From Gammaproteobacteria bacterium (lineage in GTDB: Bacteria; Pseudomonadota; Gammaproteobacteria; Ga0077536), in NCBI GenBank assembly GCA_024235015.1, contig JACKNG010000002.1, positions 620,001-684,000 of the forward strand: a stretch of 64,000 bases of DNA, written 5' to 3'. Both the position numbers and the translations under genes were made by a program. Positions 51,044 to 61,130 of the stretch are shown here, in pieces. The notes beneath the pieces were generated by a model. The model was not told the origin of the DNA, searched no databases, and worked only from the letters and a program-made list of their open reading frames with translations. Position 1 is the first letter of the stretch; every line of letters begins with the position of its first letter.

Positions 51044-52678
51044 TTAGGAACCAGTTGTCGAGGCGGAGTAGGTACGTCGCCGCGCAGTAGCCAACCCAAC
51101 GACCGCTACGACACAGAGAATCTCAGTGCCCGGCTCGGGAATGGGCATTTCCAGTCCAAGAGCAAGAGTTGCCCCCGACAATTTGAAGAACGATGAGGAT
51201 TGATTGGCGCTGTGGACGTACAACGTATCGTTGAATGCGTCGTAGGTCGCGTTGTTTATATAAATGTCGTTATTGTCGACGACTTCGAAACCGGTCAACG
51301 TAAAGTCAACGTATTCGACCAAACCGGTTGACGCGTTTACTCGCTTTGAGATCTGGCCATCGGTGTAGTCGTCGCCGAGGAAAATGTAGTTTGAAATGGC
51401 GAAGGCGAAACCGGGATTCTGCGAGGAATTGAACGGCGGCGACGACTCGATAGAGAAGGTCACGGTACTCAGTAGATTTAGCGCGTAGTCGTAGGTGCTG
51501 ATCTGCCAATCGTCGGTATTGACGCCCTCTACGCTACCCACGACATACAAGTTCACACCATCGCTCATGGCGTTTACAGAAGAGAACCCTCCCCAGTCGA
51601 ACCTATCAATCGCCAGACCGCCCATACCGACTACGTCAACGGCAGTTAGTTCAGCGCCGGAAGGTCCGGACAGTTTGCTCAATCTCGCATCGATAGGCTC
51701 ATTGAAAGGACCGCTCAAATGCATGGACGAACGAGCGAAGACTGAACCGTCGTGAGCCGCCATATAGGTACCCCAAAGGTTCGTGTCGCCGACGGTTACC
51801 GAAGCAGGAGAATCTGCCTCGAAAGCTGTGGCGGTCTCATAGCGAGTCCAGGTCGTGGGACTGTTCCCATCTCCGTACCCCGGACCAAAACCGTTCTTCT
51901 GGTAAACCTCGCCGGTTACCGAGTCGACGGCGATTCCCAGGTGGCTCGAAGCATCCGAGCGTACGAAGGTCATCGCTAGGGGGGTCGCGAATGACGAGAA
52001 GCTCCCACAAAGAAGCAGTGCCGCTACCAGATTGAATTTCATTTGCCCTCGCCGCTGGACCGCAAAACGTCGGGGGCAGCAGACTATGATGCCGAGCGCA
52101 ACCAAGCTGAGTACCAGTGAAGCCGGCTCTGGCACAGGACTGATCACCGGCGGCAGCTGAGCGTTGACAGTAATGCGGAAAGTGTCCCGCGTCGCGACGT
52201 ATACACCGCCGTTCAAGGGCAACAATCGAGACGCGTCGATCACCGCGTACTCGACGTCAAAGGTTCCAACCGAGTCGATGCCGAACGACACCAGATCCAA
52301 CCAGGTGAACGTTCGCGGCGCACCGATCGCGAACTCCGCGTCGGGGACGTAGAACAAACCATCGACCCCGAACCCGCTGACGACGTCGACGAAGTTGATA
52401 CCGATGTCGGTGGCGTTGGTCGCCGCGGTGAAGTCGAGCGTCAGGTTTTCGCCCAGTTGCAGATTGATATCGCCAGGATTGGCCGCTCCCGGGAGGATGA
52501 CCGGTTGTGCGCCCGAATCAGCAACGCACCCAACGGTGGGAACAAGTGCCTGGACCGTCGCCGGGTTGCCGTCGTCGCAATTGACCACCTGGCCACCGAC
52601 AAAGCCGACAGGAATCGCGAGAACTTTGCATGCCGTGGTCAGCATGATCAGTACGAACATGGATCGAATCGATGTCAT
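51044..52678 (-). CDS. Double PEP-CTERM precursor: two exported proteins joined in frame
   Basis: A continuous 544-codon frame that reads as two complete precursors. The first (codons 1-212) has a signal peptide (SMFVLIMLTTACKVLA) and a full PEP-CTERM signal VPEPASLVLSLVALGIIVC with an Arg-rich end. Directly after it, without a stop, comes MKFNLVAALLLCGSFSSFA, a second signal peptide, a beta-propeller-like body, and a second signal PIPEPGTEILCVVAVVGLATARRR. The start follows AAGGAG. An internal ATG at 52042, with GAGGG four bases upstream, could start the second protein separately (332 residues). Either a true fusion or loss of one stop codon. Confidence 0.8.
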   Translation of the reverse strand: MTSIRSMFVLIMLTTACKVLAIPVGFVGGQVVNCDDGNPATVQALVPTVGCVADSGAQPVILPGAANPGDINLQLGENLTLDFTAATNATDIGINFVDVVSGFGVDGLFYVPDAEFAIGAPRTFTWLDLVSFGIDSVGTFDVEYAVIDASRLLPLNGGVYVATRDTFRITVNAQLPPVISPVPEPASLVLSLVALGIIVCCPRRFAVQRRGQMKFNLVAALLLCGSFSSFATPLAMTFVRSDASSHLGIAVDSVTGEVYQKNGFGPGYGDGNSPTTWTRYETATAFEADSPASVTVGDTNLWGTYMAAHDGSVFARSSMHLSGPFNEPIDARLSKLSGPSGAELTAVDVVGMGGLAIDRFDWGGFSSVNAMSDGVNLYVVGSVEGVNTDDWQISTYDYALNLLSTVTFSIESSPPFNSSQNPGFAFAISNYIFLGDDYTDGQISKRVNASTGLVEYVDFTLTGFEVVDNNDIYINNATYDAFNDTLYVHSANQSSSFFKLSGATLALGLEMPIPEPGTEILCVVAVVGLATARRRTYSASTTGS

Positions 52679-53207
52679 GGAAAGTTTCTCCTTCATCGGG
52701 CTTGTACTGCGGCCGGATGCACCCGCGCCCGCTCCCCGAACCTCCCATCCCGCCTTTTCGCCAGTCGGTTCGAGTGAATCCGGCTGGCCTCTAATGCCCG
52801 ACGGTGGCGGGCATGACGGGTCGGACGGGAAGAGGAAGGGGTCGCGGCGAGCATTCAGGGCCTGAGATATCCGTCCACGCACTTACCAAGTTACGTGCCA
52901 ACTCCCGCTCGACACTCAAATTCAGCGGCTTAGGTGGCAACCATGGGGACGCATCCTGACGGCGATGACACCCTTGGCAACTCGCCCGTGTCACCCGGAT
53001 GGGCAATACGGCGCGTCGAACGCGCGCGCTGCCTCGTAAAACAACCACTTGGCACTGAGTCAGCGTGCGAATGTGACGCCCGGCACGGCCATTGAACCGC
53101 TCTCCCCCGGATGGGCAAGAGTTCGTGCGTCAGTTCACCTGCAAATTATTGCGATTGAGAATCATTCGCGTTAATGTACGGGCTCGATTCACGAGGAGCG
53201 CCCGCCC
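52679..53207. other. Intergenic region between PEP-CTERM and small Fur-box gene
   Basis: About 530 bases between divergent genes, with no supported gene. CCCGGATGGGCAA occurs twice (52994-53006 and 53106-53118), 112 bases apart, and a Fur-like box lies at the right edge. Presumably contains both promoters. Confidence 0.5.
53149..53177 (+). promoter_or_regulatory. Fur-like box over a promoter
   Basis: Core GAGAATCATT (53157-53166) matches the centre of the 19-base Fur consensus; by my alignment 53151-53169 agrees at 13 of 19 positions. It overlaps TTGCGA (53149-53154) and TAATGT (53172-53177), 17 bases apart, a plausible promoter for the small gene starting at 53208. Iron repression is inferred. 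Confidence 0.6.
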
Positions 53208-53489
53208 ATGCCACCCGAAGATGCCGACACCCAGGCCGTCCCCGTCACCGCCCTGCACGCCAGTTCCATCCGCGCCATGAGCGAGTTCGTGCTGAACCCC
53301 ACGCCGCAGATGGCCGGGGTGGTGGTGCGCCTGCTCGGCCTGCTCGCCGAGCACCCGGAGCGCTTCCGCGCGCCCTGCGGCCACAACGTCTACCAGCGCG
53401 CGCTGCTGACCTGGCAGCACGTGCTCGCCCACCTGCCGGCCGGCGATGGCGAATCGCGGTCGCTCGCACCGGTCGTCTCCCTGCACTGA
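53208..53489 (+). CDS. Small conserved-looking protein, probably iron-regulated
   Basis: A 93-residue soluble protein, helical, with one Cys in FRAPCGHNVYQRALL (about residues 56-70). No signal peptide or membrane segment. GAGGAG precedes the ATG and a Fur-like box overlaps its promoter. I do not recognise the family; regulation suggests a link to iron supply. Confidence 0.75.
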   Translation: MPPEDADTQAVPVTALHASSIRAMSEFVLNPTPQMAGVVVRLLGLLAEHPERFRAPCGHNVYQRALLTWQHVLAHLPAGDGESRSLAPVVSLH

Positions 53490-53598
53490 CGCAACGGCCA
53501 TCCGCGAACAGCCGTCCGTGCCGCCCGGGGCGGCCGGCTTATACTCCCGGGCCGGGCGCCGCACGCGGCGGCGCCGCCAACGAGGGGAGACATTGCGG

Positions 53599-55254
<1,656 letters not shown>

Positions 55255-55268
55255 ACGCCGTGCCTCGA

Positions 55269-56090
55269 TCAGGCGGCGGCGCTGCGCCGCCGACCCAGCA
55301 GCCCGGCCAGCGCCGAGATCATCAGCCAGGTCGCGGCCGGCAGCGGTACCGCCGCCGGCGCACCGGTCAGGACTTCGACCGCGCCGAAGGTGACGCCGAA
55401 GCTACCCGACTGCAGCGGACCGAATAGCGGCGGTAAGGCATCGCTGCGCAGGAACAGCGAGACCAGCAGGTCACTCTCGGTCCAGCCGTTCTGCCGGCCG
55501 CCGAAGCTGCCGCTGACGGTCGGCACGAGGCTGCCCTGGGATGTGCTGTAGCCGAAGGTGACGTCACCGCTGACCGCCTCGTAGCCGACGAACAAGCGGC
55601 CGCTGGGGGCAAGGGCTGCGCCGAGTGGCGCGAGGGTGGAGACGTCGTTGGTGCGCGCGGCGCCGCCGAAGGCCAGCGGCGCACCGTTGAGGAAGGTGAG
55701 CACGGCGCCGCCCGAGTTGGCGCCGCCGGCATCTTCACCGAAACCGAGGCCGATGGCGGTGACGCCGACCGGGTCGGTACCCGTGACGGCGTAGTCGACG
55801 GCGAGGCTGAAATCGGCCGTGGGTGAGAAGTACCAACCCGCGGTGGAGGCGCCGACGGTCCCACCATCGACACTCTGGTAACCGATGTCGACCCCGGCCG
55901 GGACCGAGCCGCTGGCCTGCAGCGTGACCGCGGTGGCACTGTCGACGTTGGCCGACATGCCGGCGTGGGGCGGATCCTCGACCAGGGTCCAGGCGTCGTA
56001 AGTGCCGAGGGTGGCCGCGGAGAGGGGACCGGCGGCGACGAAGAGCAGGACGCAGGCAGGCAGAACATGCATCGGGGACGAACGTCGCAT
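55269..56090 (-). CDS. Exported protein with VPLPAA C-terminal sorting signal
   Basis: A 273-residue secreted protein. Signal peptide ends near residue 25 (VAAGPLSA|ATLG). The beta-rich body has no recognised family. It ends VPLPAATWLMISALAGLLGRRRSAAA, a standard VPLPA-CTERM signal. GGAG lies six bases before the ATG. Convergent with the CoA ligase and divergent from the dehydratase-like gene. Confidence 0.82.
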   Translation of the reverse strand: MRRSSPMHVLPACVLLFVAAGPLSAATLGTYDAWTLVEDPPHAGMSANVDSATAVTLQASGSVPAGVDIGYQSVDGGTVGASTAGWYFSPTADFSLAVDYAVTGTDPVGVTAIGLGFGEDAGGANSGGAVLTFLNGAPLAFGGAARTNDVSTLAPLGAALAPSGRLFVGYEAVSGDVTFGYSTSQGSLVPTVSGSFGGRQNGWTESDLLVSLFLRSDALPPLFGPLQSGSFGVTFGAVEVLTGAPAAVPLPAATWLMISALAGLLGRRRSAAA

Positions 56091-56373
56091 GGCAATCTCC
56101 AGAGACGGCAGTCGGTCGGATCGTGCCGCGAGCAGGCCTCGACGGCCTGACGACCCTATGCCTTTTGCGCGACACCCGAAAGTAAAATATCGTCACGGTG
56201 CCGGTTGCCCCGCAGAGCCGGCGGCGAGCGGCACCATCCGCCATGCCGCGCTTCAGCCAAGGGGAGCCCTGGAGCCCGGTCGACGTCGCCGCGCTGCGGC
56301 GCGCGCCTCTGACGCCGCGGTTCTGCGCCCGCCGCTCAGCCGGCCCCCCCAACACAACCAGGAGAACTTGCCC

Positions 56374-57780
56374 ATGGGTCTCAAGACCGCTGCCGAATAC
56401 CGCGCCTCGCTCAACGACGGACGCGTCATCTACTGGGGCGGCGAGAAGATCACGGACGTCACCTCGCACCCGCGTTTCCAGGTCCCGCTCGAAGTCGCGT
56501 GCAGCGACTATGCCTACGACGACCCGGACATCCGCGATCTCATCACCTACGAGACCGAGGACGGCACCCTCGCCCACCGTGTCTACCAGGTGCCGCGCAC
56601 GGTGGAAGAGCTGCACAAGCGCCTCGCGCTGGGTCGCCAGATGTCGATCGTCGGTGGCGTCACCGGCGTCTACATGGCGCTGCTGCAGATCAAGGATCGG
56701 CTGGCCGCGATCAACCCGCAGTTCGCCGAGAACATCGAGAACATGTACCGCTACGCGCGTGACAACGACCTGCGCGCGGCCGAGGTCATCACCGACGCCA
56801 AGGGCGACCGCTCGAAGAAGGCGCATGAGCAGCTCGATCCCGATCTCTACGTGCGCATCGTCGAGCGCCGCACCGACGGCATCGTGGTGCGCGGCGCCAA
56901 GCTGCACATCACCGGCGCGCCGCTGGTCCACGAACTGGTGGTGATGCCGACCAAGTCGATGCGCGAGGACGAGGCCGACTATGCCGTCGCCTTCTCCATC
57001 CCGGTCAACACCCCGGGGGTGAAGATCATCGCGCGCAGCTTCGCCGCGGCCGAACTCAACGCTTTCGACTACCCGGCCAGCGCGCATCACTCCATGCCCG
57101 AGGGTTTCGTCGTCTTCGACGACGTCTTCGTGCCCTGGGACCGCGTCTTCCTCGCCGGTGAATGGCAGATGGCGGGCGCTTTCGCCGCCTCGCTCGGCCT
57201 GTGGGAGCGCACGCTCGGGCTGGTCATGGCGGCCTACGAGGCGGAGTTGATGGTGGGCCTGGCTGACCTCGTCACCGAGGCCCAGGGCAAGGAGCGCGAC
57301 CCGCACGTGCAGGACGCCATCTCCGAGCTCATCTGCTACGCCGAGATGATCCGCATGGGCATCGACCACGCCTGCGCCAACTACGAGACCACCGCCGACG
57401 GCATGCTGCATCCCAACATCCTCGGCATCAACGTCACCAAGTACTACTACGCGTCGAACTTCCACAGCATGGTGAAACAGCTGCACGATGTCGCCGGCGG
57501 GCTGGTCATCACCCTGCCGGAGGAAGCCGATCTCAGGCACCCCGAGGCCGGCGCCTACCTGCGCAAGTACATGGCGGCCAAGCCCGACACCGACGTCGAG
57601 CAGCGCATGCGCGTGTTCAACCTCATCCGCGACATGACCGCCGATGCGCTGGGCGGCTGGTACCTGGTGACGGCCCTGCAGGCCGGCGGCGGGCTCAAGG
57701 CCCAGCGCATCATGATGGCGCGCACCTACAACATGGCCAAGGCACGCCAGGAAGCGCTGCGCGCGGCCGGCGCGCTGTAA
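56374..57780 (+). CDS. 4-hydroxybutyryl-CoA dehydratase / HpaB-superfamily flavoprotein, cluster ligands absent
   Basis: A 468-residue protein of the superfamily that holds 4-hydroxyphenylacetate 3-monooxygenase (HpaB) and 4-hydroxybutyryl-CoA dehydratase (AbfD). The blocks DAKGDR...DPDLYVRIVERRTDGIVVRGAK, FVVFDDVFVPWDRVFL and DVAGGL track AbfD closely, and flavin binding is expected. The [4Fe-4S] ligands known in AbfD (Cys99, Cys103, His292, Cys299) are not present: only Cys43, Cys321 and Cys334 exist. It may therefore be a flavin-only enzyme. AGGAG precedes the ATG. No small flavin reductase is adjacent. Confidence 0.85.
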   Translation: MGLKTAAEYRASLNDGRVIYWGGEKITDVTSHPRFQVPLEVACSDYAYDDPDIRDLITYETEDGTLAHRVYQVPRTVEELHKRLALGRQMSIVGGVTGVYMALLQIKDRLAAINPQFAENIENMYRYARDNDLRAAEVITDAKGDRSKKAHEQLDPDLYVRIVERRTDGIVVRGAKLHITGAPLVHELVVMPTKSMREDEADYAVAFSIPVNTPGVKIIARSFAAAELNAFDYPASAHHSMPEGFVVFDDVFVPWDRVFLAGEWQMAGAFAASLGLWERTLGLVMAAYEAELMVGLADLVTEAQGKERDPHVQDAISELICYAEMIRMGIDHACANYETTADGMLHPNILGINVTKYYYASNFHSMVKQLHDVAGGLVITLPEEADLRHPEAGAYLRKYMAAKPDTDVEQRMRVFNLIRDMTADALGGWYLVTALQAGGGLKAQRIMMARTYNMAKARQEALRAAGAL

Positions 57781-57781
57781 C

Positions 57782-57800
57782 GGGGACAGTATACTTTTCA
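57782..57800. repeat. Class 2 palindrome arm at the RAYT 3' end
   Basis: GGGGACAGTATACTTTTCA, one arm of the class 2 element, immediately after the dehydratase-like stop; its last three bases are the RAYT stop codon on the other strand. Confidence 0.7.
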
Positions 57801-58445
57801 GTCCGGGCGGCGACGGCGCGAACGCAGGCGCCGCCCGCTCAATTGTTCGAGCCGCGCGATGAAAGCCGCGTCGCCGAGCGGGCGACCGGTGCGCGTAAGG
57901 CACGCGATCCGTGTGTCGACAGCCGCGTCGGTCGGCGCTGCCCGAAGCTCGCGCCAGGCCCCCACGACGTGTCCGGGCAACGCATCGAGCAGGGCATCCT
58001 GGCCGCCATCGGCGCGTGCCCGGGCGCTCGACCACGGCCACGCGCAGGCATCGCTGCACAAACCGCTGCGCACCGGGTTGCTCTCGACGTAACCCAGCGC
58101 ATGGGCGAGGTGCCACTCGTCCATGGGCGAGGAGTAGAAGCGTTCCTGCCACAGGTGGCCGCGCCAGCCTTCTCGCTGGTTGATGAACAGCGCGTAGCGC
58201 CGGTGCACTTCGCCCAACGCCGCGCGCAAGCCAGCCTCGTTGCCGGGCACCATGATCAGGTGGACGTGGTTCGGCATCAGGCAATACGCCACGATGGCGG
58301 TACCGGCCTGCGCCGAGAAGCGCGCCAACAGGCGCAGGTAACGGGAGTAATCCTCGTCGCCGAAAAAGACCTGCTGGCGGCGACTACCCCGTTGCGTGAC
58401 GTGATGAGGAATCCCGGGAACGACGAGACGGGCCATCCTGGCCAT
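57798..58445 (-). CDS. REP-associated tyrosine transposase (RAYT, Y1_Tnp/IS200-like)
   Basis: A 215-residue Y1 transposase of the RAYT type. It opens with PGIPHHVTQRG and has the HUH motif NHVHLIM (His60, His62). The probable catalytic Tyr is in LGYVESNPVRSGL. RAYTs nick and move REP palindromes as single-stranded DNA, here the class 2 elements lying on both sides. AGGAGG precedes the ATG. The frame is intact, so it may be active. Confidence 0.92.
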   Translation of the reverse strand: MARMARLVVPGIPHHVTQRGSRRQQVFFGDEDYSRYLRLLARFSAQAGTAIVAYCLMPNHVHLIMVPGNEAGLRAALGEVHRRYALFINQREGWRGHLWQERFYSSPMDEWHLAHALGYVESNPVRSGLCSDACAWPWSSARARADGGQDALLDALPGHVVGAWRELRAAPTDAAVDTRIACLTRTGRPLGDAAFIARLEQLSGRRLRSRRRRPD

Positions 58446-58495
58446 GGCAGCACCTCCTGTGCTTCATTCGATCCAGGCCGCGGCGACGCAGCATC

Positions 58496-58568
58496 AATGG
58501 TGACAGTATACGTTCAACCTGCGCTCTCGCCGCGGCTATGCGTGCTCCAAAAGTATACTGTCACCATT
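58496..58568. repeat. Class 2 REP hairpin 1
   Basis: AATGGTGACAGTATACGTT (58496-58514) pairs with AAAAGTATACTGTCACCATT (58549-58568), with a GC-rich middle. It lies upstream of the RAYT gene. Confidence 0.8.
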
Positions 58569-58619
58569 GCAACTCGTAGCGGTACCGCCTGTGCTTTTGC
58601 GTCGCGGCGCCGCGACGAG

Positions 58620-58692
58620 AATGGTGACAGTATACTTACGCCCCGCGCACTCGCCGCGGCTATACGCGCTCCGAAAGTATACTGTCACCATT
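58620..58692. repeat. Class 2 REP hairpin 2
   Basis: AATGGTGACAGTATACTTA (58620-58638) pairs with AAAGTATACTGTCACCATT (58674-58692). Same orientation and length as hairpin 1, 124 bases further on. Confidence 0.8.
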
Positions 58693-58708
58693 GCTACGCC
58701 AACGCAGC

Positions 58709-59395
58709 TCAGGCGCCGTTCTCGCCGAAACGATAGCCCACGCCCTGCTCGGTGACGACGTAACGCGGGTGGGCGGGATCGTCGGCGAGCTTCTGGCGCA
58801 GGTGGCCGACCAGGACGCGCAGGTAGTGGGTGTCGTCGACGTGGCTCTCGCCCCAGATCGCGCGCAGCAGGTGCTGATGGGTGACAATGCGCCCGCGGTG
58901 CTCGGCGAGCAGGTTGAGCAGGGCGTATTCCTTCGGCGACAGGTGCACCACTTCGTCGTCCACGCTGACCCGGCGACTGCGCCGATCGATGGTCAGCGCG
59001 CCGCTGCGAATGATCGGTTCGTCGTCGCCGGCCGGTTGGTCGCGCAGGAGCACCCGGCAGCGTGCCATCAGCTCCGAGATGCCGAACGGCTTGGTCAGAT
59101 AGTCGTTGGCGCCGGCATCGAGGGCGGTGACCTTCTGTGCTTCCAGCGAGCGCACCGAGAGCACCAGGATCGGCATCCGCGACCATTCGCGCAGGCGCGC
59201 GATGACCTCGACGCCGTCGATGTCGGGCAGGCCGAGGTCGAGCACCACGAGGTCCGGCGCCGTCGCGTTGCACAACTCCAGCGCCTCGCTGCCGGTACGC
59301 GCCTCGTCGATGACGTAGCCGGCGGCCTCGAGGCTGATGCGCAGGAACTTGCGGATCTGCGCTTCGTCGTCGACGACCAGGATGCGCGCCGTCAT
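58709..59395 (-). CDS. kdpE: KdpE-type response regulator
   Basis: A 228-residue OmpR-family regulator closely resembling KdpE: receiver with phosphoacceptor Asp53 in LVVLDLGLPDIDG and KPFG loop, and a winged-helix domain with HYLRVLVGHLRQKLADDPAHPR, the KdpE-like recognition segment. It follows the short KdpD-like kinase by one base. The usual target kdpFABC is not present here; instead trkH is divergent. Its own site may be the direct repeats at 61039-61074. Confidence 0.9.
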   Translation of the reverse strand: MTARILVVDDEAQIRKFLRISLEAAGYVIDEARTGSEALELCNATAPDLVVLDLGLPDIDGVEVIARLREWSRMPILVLSVRSLEAQKVTALDAGANDYLTKPFGISELMARCRVLLRDQPAGDDEPIIRSGALTIDRRSRRVSVDDEVVHLSPKEYALLNLLAEHRGRIVTHQHLLRAIWGESHVDDTHYLRVLVGHLRQKLADDPAHPRYVVTEQGVGYRFGENGA

Positions 59396-59396
59396 C

Positions 59397-60815
59397 TCAG
59401 TCCGTCCCGTCCCGCAGGTCCGGTGCCTCTTCGGGCAGCGGCAGGCTGATGCGGAACGTGCTGCCCACCCCGCCGGGGCCGTCCAGGGCGACGATGCTGC
59501 CGCCATGGGCACCGACGAAACCACGCGCGATGGCGAGGCCGAGGCCGGTGCCCTCGGCACCGCTGTCACCGCGCTGCGCGGTATAGAAGGATTCGAACAC
59601 GCGTTCGCGTTCGGCCGGCGGGATACCGGGGCCGGCGTCGCTCACCTCGAAACGCAACTCGCCGTCGACCACGGCCACGGCCAGGGTCACCGTGCCGCCC
59701 GGCGGCGAGTGCCGCGCGGCGTTCTCCAGCACGTTGACCAGGGCCTGCTCGACCAGCGCGCCGTGGATCCTGAGCAGCGGCAGGCCCGACGCGAGATCGA
59801 GCGCGACGTCGACCCCGCGCAGTACGCCGCCGAGGCGGGCGAGTGCGCTGGCGACGATGTCGTCGACGTCGGTCCAGTCGCGCTTGAGGCTCAGCGCGCC
59901 CTGGCCGAGGCGGGTCATGTCGAGCAGGTTCTGGATGTAACGATTGAGCCGTTCGGCCTCGCTCACCACCATGTCCAGCAGGTCTTCGCGCGCACTCGTA
60001 CTGAGCGCGGGGCCGAGTTCGCGCAGGCTGGTGGTGGCGCCGATGATCGAGGCGAGCGGGGTACGCAGGTCGTGCGAGACGGACGACAGCAGCGCGCCGC
60101 GCAGGCGCTCGGTCTCGGTCTCGATGCGCGCCTCGTCGAGCGCCGCGGCGAGGCGGATGCGCTCGAGCACCACCGCGGCCTGCGCGCACAGCCCGCGCAC
60201 CGTCTCGAGGACGGCGGGATCGCCGGAGTCGACGCGGACCTGGCCGAAACGCTCCGCGTCCGTGGCCAGGGCGAGTTCGCTCCAGCCGCGCGGCACCGCC
60301 GCGGACGACGCCCCGCCGTAGCTCACCTCGGCGCGGTGCCCGGTGACCGCGGCAACGCCCTCGACCAGGGCCGTCGCCACCGCGTCGGCATCGGACACCG
60401 CGGCCAGCCGGCGGCTCAGCGCGCCGAGATCCTCGGCGCGGGCGGCATGCTCAGCGGCGACGGTCACGTAACGACGCATACGCGCGCCGAGCGCGGCGAC
60501 CAGCAGTCCGGCGATGAGGAAGAAGCCCAGGGTGGCCAGTTCGTCGGTGCTGTGCACACGCAGGGTGTGCGCCGGCGCGGTGAACAGGAAGTTGTAGGCG
60601 ACGAAGGCCAGGACCGCCGTGGCCACGGCCGGCGCGAAGCCGGTGTTGCCTGCCACCGCGAGGACCGCGACGAGGAAAATCAGCGAGTGGTTGGCGTGCG
60701 GCAGCCAGCCCTCGATCAGGTAGGCCAGTGCAACCGCCACCGCGAGGCACAGCACGACCAGCAGCCACGGCCGGCGCGCCCGCTCGACGCCCCAGGGAAA
60801 GCGTTCGCTCAGCAT
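59397..60815 (-). CDS. Short KdpD-like sensor histidine kinase
   Basis: A 472-residue kinase equal to the C-terminal half of KdpD. It has four membrane helices with the DUF4118 pattern (about 17-110, NFLFTAPAHTLRV), a GAF-like region (about 130-225), HisKA with His248 in SVSHDLRTPLASIIG, and an HATPase domain ending GTGLGLAIARGFVGAHGG. The usual N-terminal KdpD sensor and Usp domains (about 400 residues) are missing; upstream in-frame codons are not KdpD-like, so this is the natural form. Paired with the KdpE-type regulator. Confidence 0.87.
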   Translation of the reverse strand: MLSERFPWGVERARRPWLLVVLCLAVAVALAYLIEGWLPHANHSLIFLVAVLAVAGNTGFAPAVATAVLAFVAYNFLFTAPAHTLRVHSTDELATLGFFLIAGLLVAALGARMRRYVTVAAEHAARAEDLGALSRRLAAVSDADAVATALVEGVAAVTGHRAEVSYGGASSAAVPRGWSELALATDAERFGQVRVDSGDPAVLETVRGLCAQAAVVLERIRLAAALDEARIETETERLRGALLSSVSHDLRTPLASIIGATTSLRELGPALSTSAREDLLDMVVSEAERLNRYIQNLLDMTRLGQGALSLKRDWTDVDDIVASALARLGGVLRGVDVALDLASGLPLLRIHGALVEQALVNVLENAARHSPPGGTVTLAVAVVDGELRFEVSDAGPGIPPAERERVFESFYTAQRGDSGAEGTGLGLAIARGFVGAHGGSIVALDGPGGVGSTFRISLPLPEEAPDLRDGTD

Positions 60816-61038
60816 GCGCGCGGACGGCTGGCCAGGCGTTGCGCGTGGCAACGCCAGCGGCCTGTGCGAGTATGGGCAGGGGCAGGACACGCGTACCCCG
60901 GGACGCCCTGCCGGCATGTACCGGCCCGCAACCGCGGGCAGCCGCGACACGCGGCCAGCCGCAGGCGCGGCCGCCAGTACAGGGCTTTCCCGGACAGTTC
61001 ATGGCCACGCATTGCAGCGCAAGCCTAGCCCCAGTGCA

Positions 61039-61074
61039 CATAAAAATTCCATAAAAGCCTTACGCAATCTTTAC
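61039..61074. promoter_or_regulatory. Direct repeats in the kdpDE-like / trkH spacer
   Basis: CATAAAA occurs at 61039-61045 and 61050-61056, 11 bases apart, and GCAATCTTTAC follows at 61064-61074. The rest of this 315-base spacer between divergent genes is GC-rich and holds no gene. The layout matches an OmpR/KdpE-type site and would control trkH, the regulators, or both. Confidence 0.55.
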
Positions 61075-61130
61075 GTGAGTACGCGGCGCGACGCCCCGAT
61101 ACTCCGTGCCGATTCCACCGGGGGAACGCC

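Noticed and set aside
56374..57780. Genuine 4-hydroxybutyryl-CoA dehydratase (abfD)
   Set aside because: Overall alignment is good, but none of the four cluster ligands is conserved, so the dehydratase name would be misleading.
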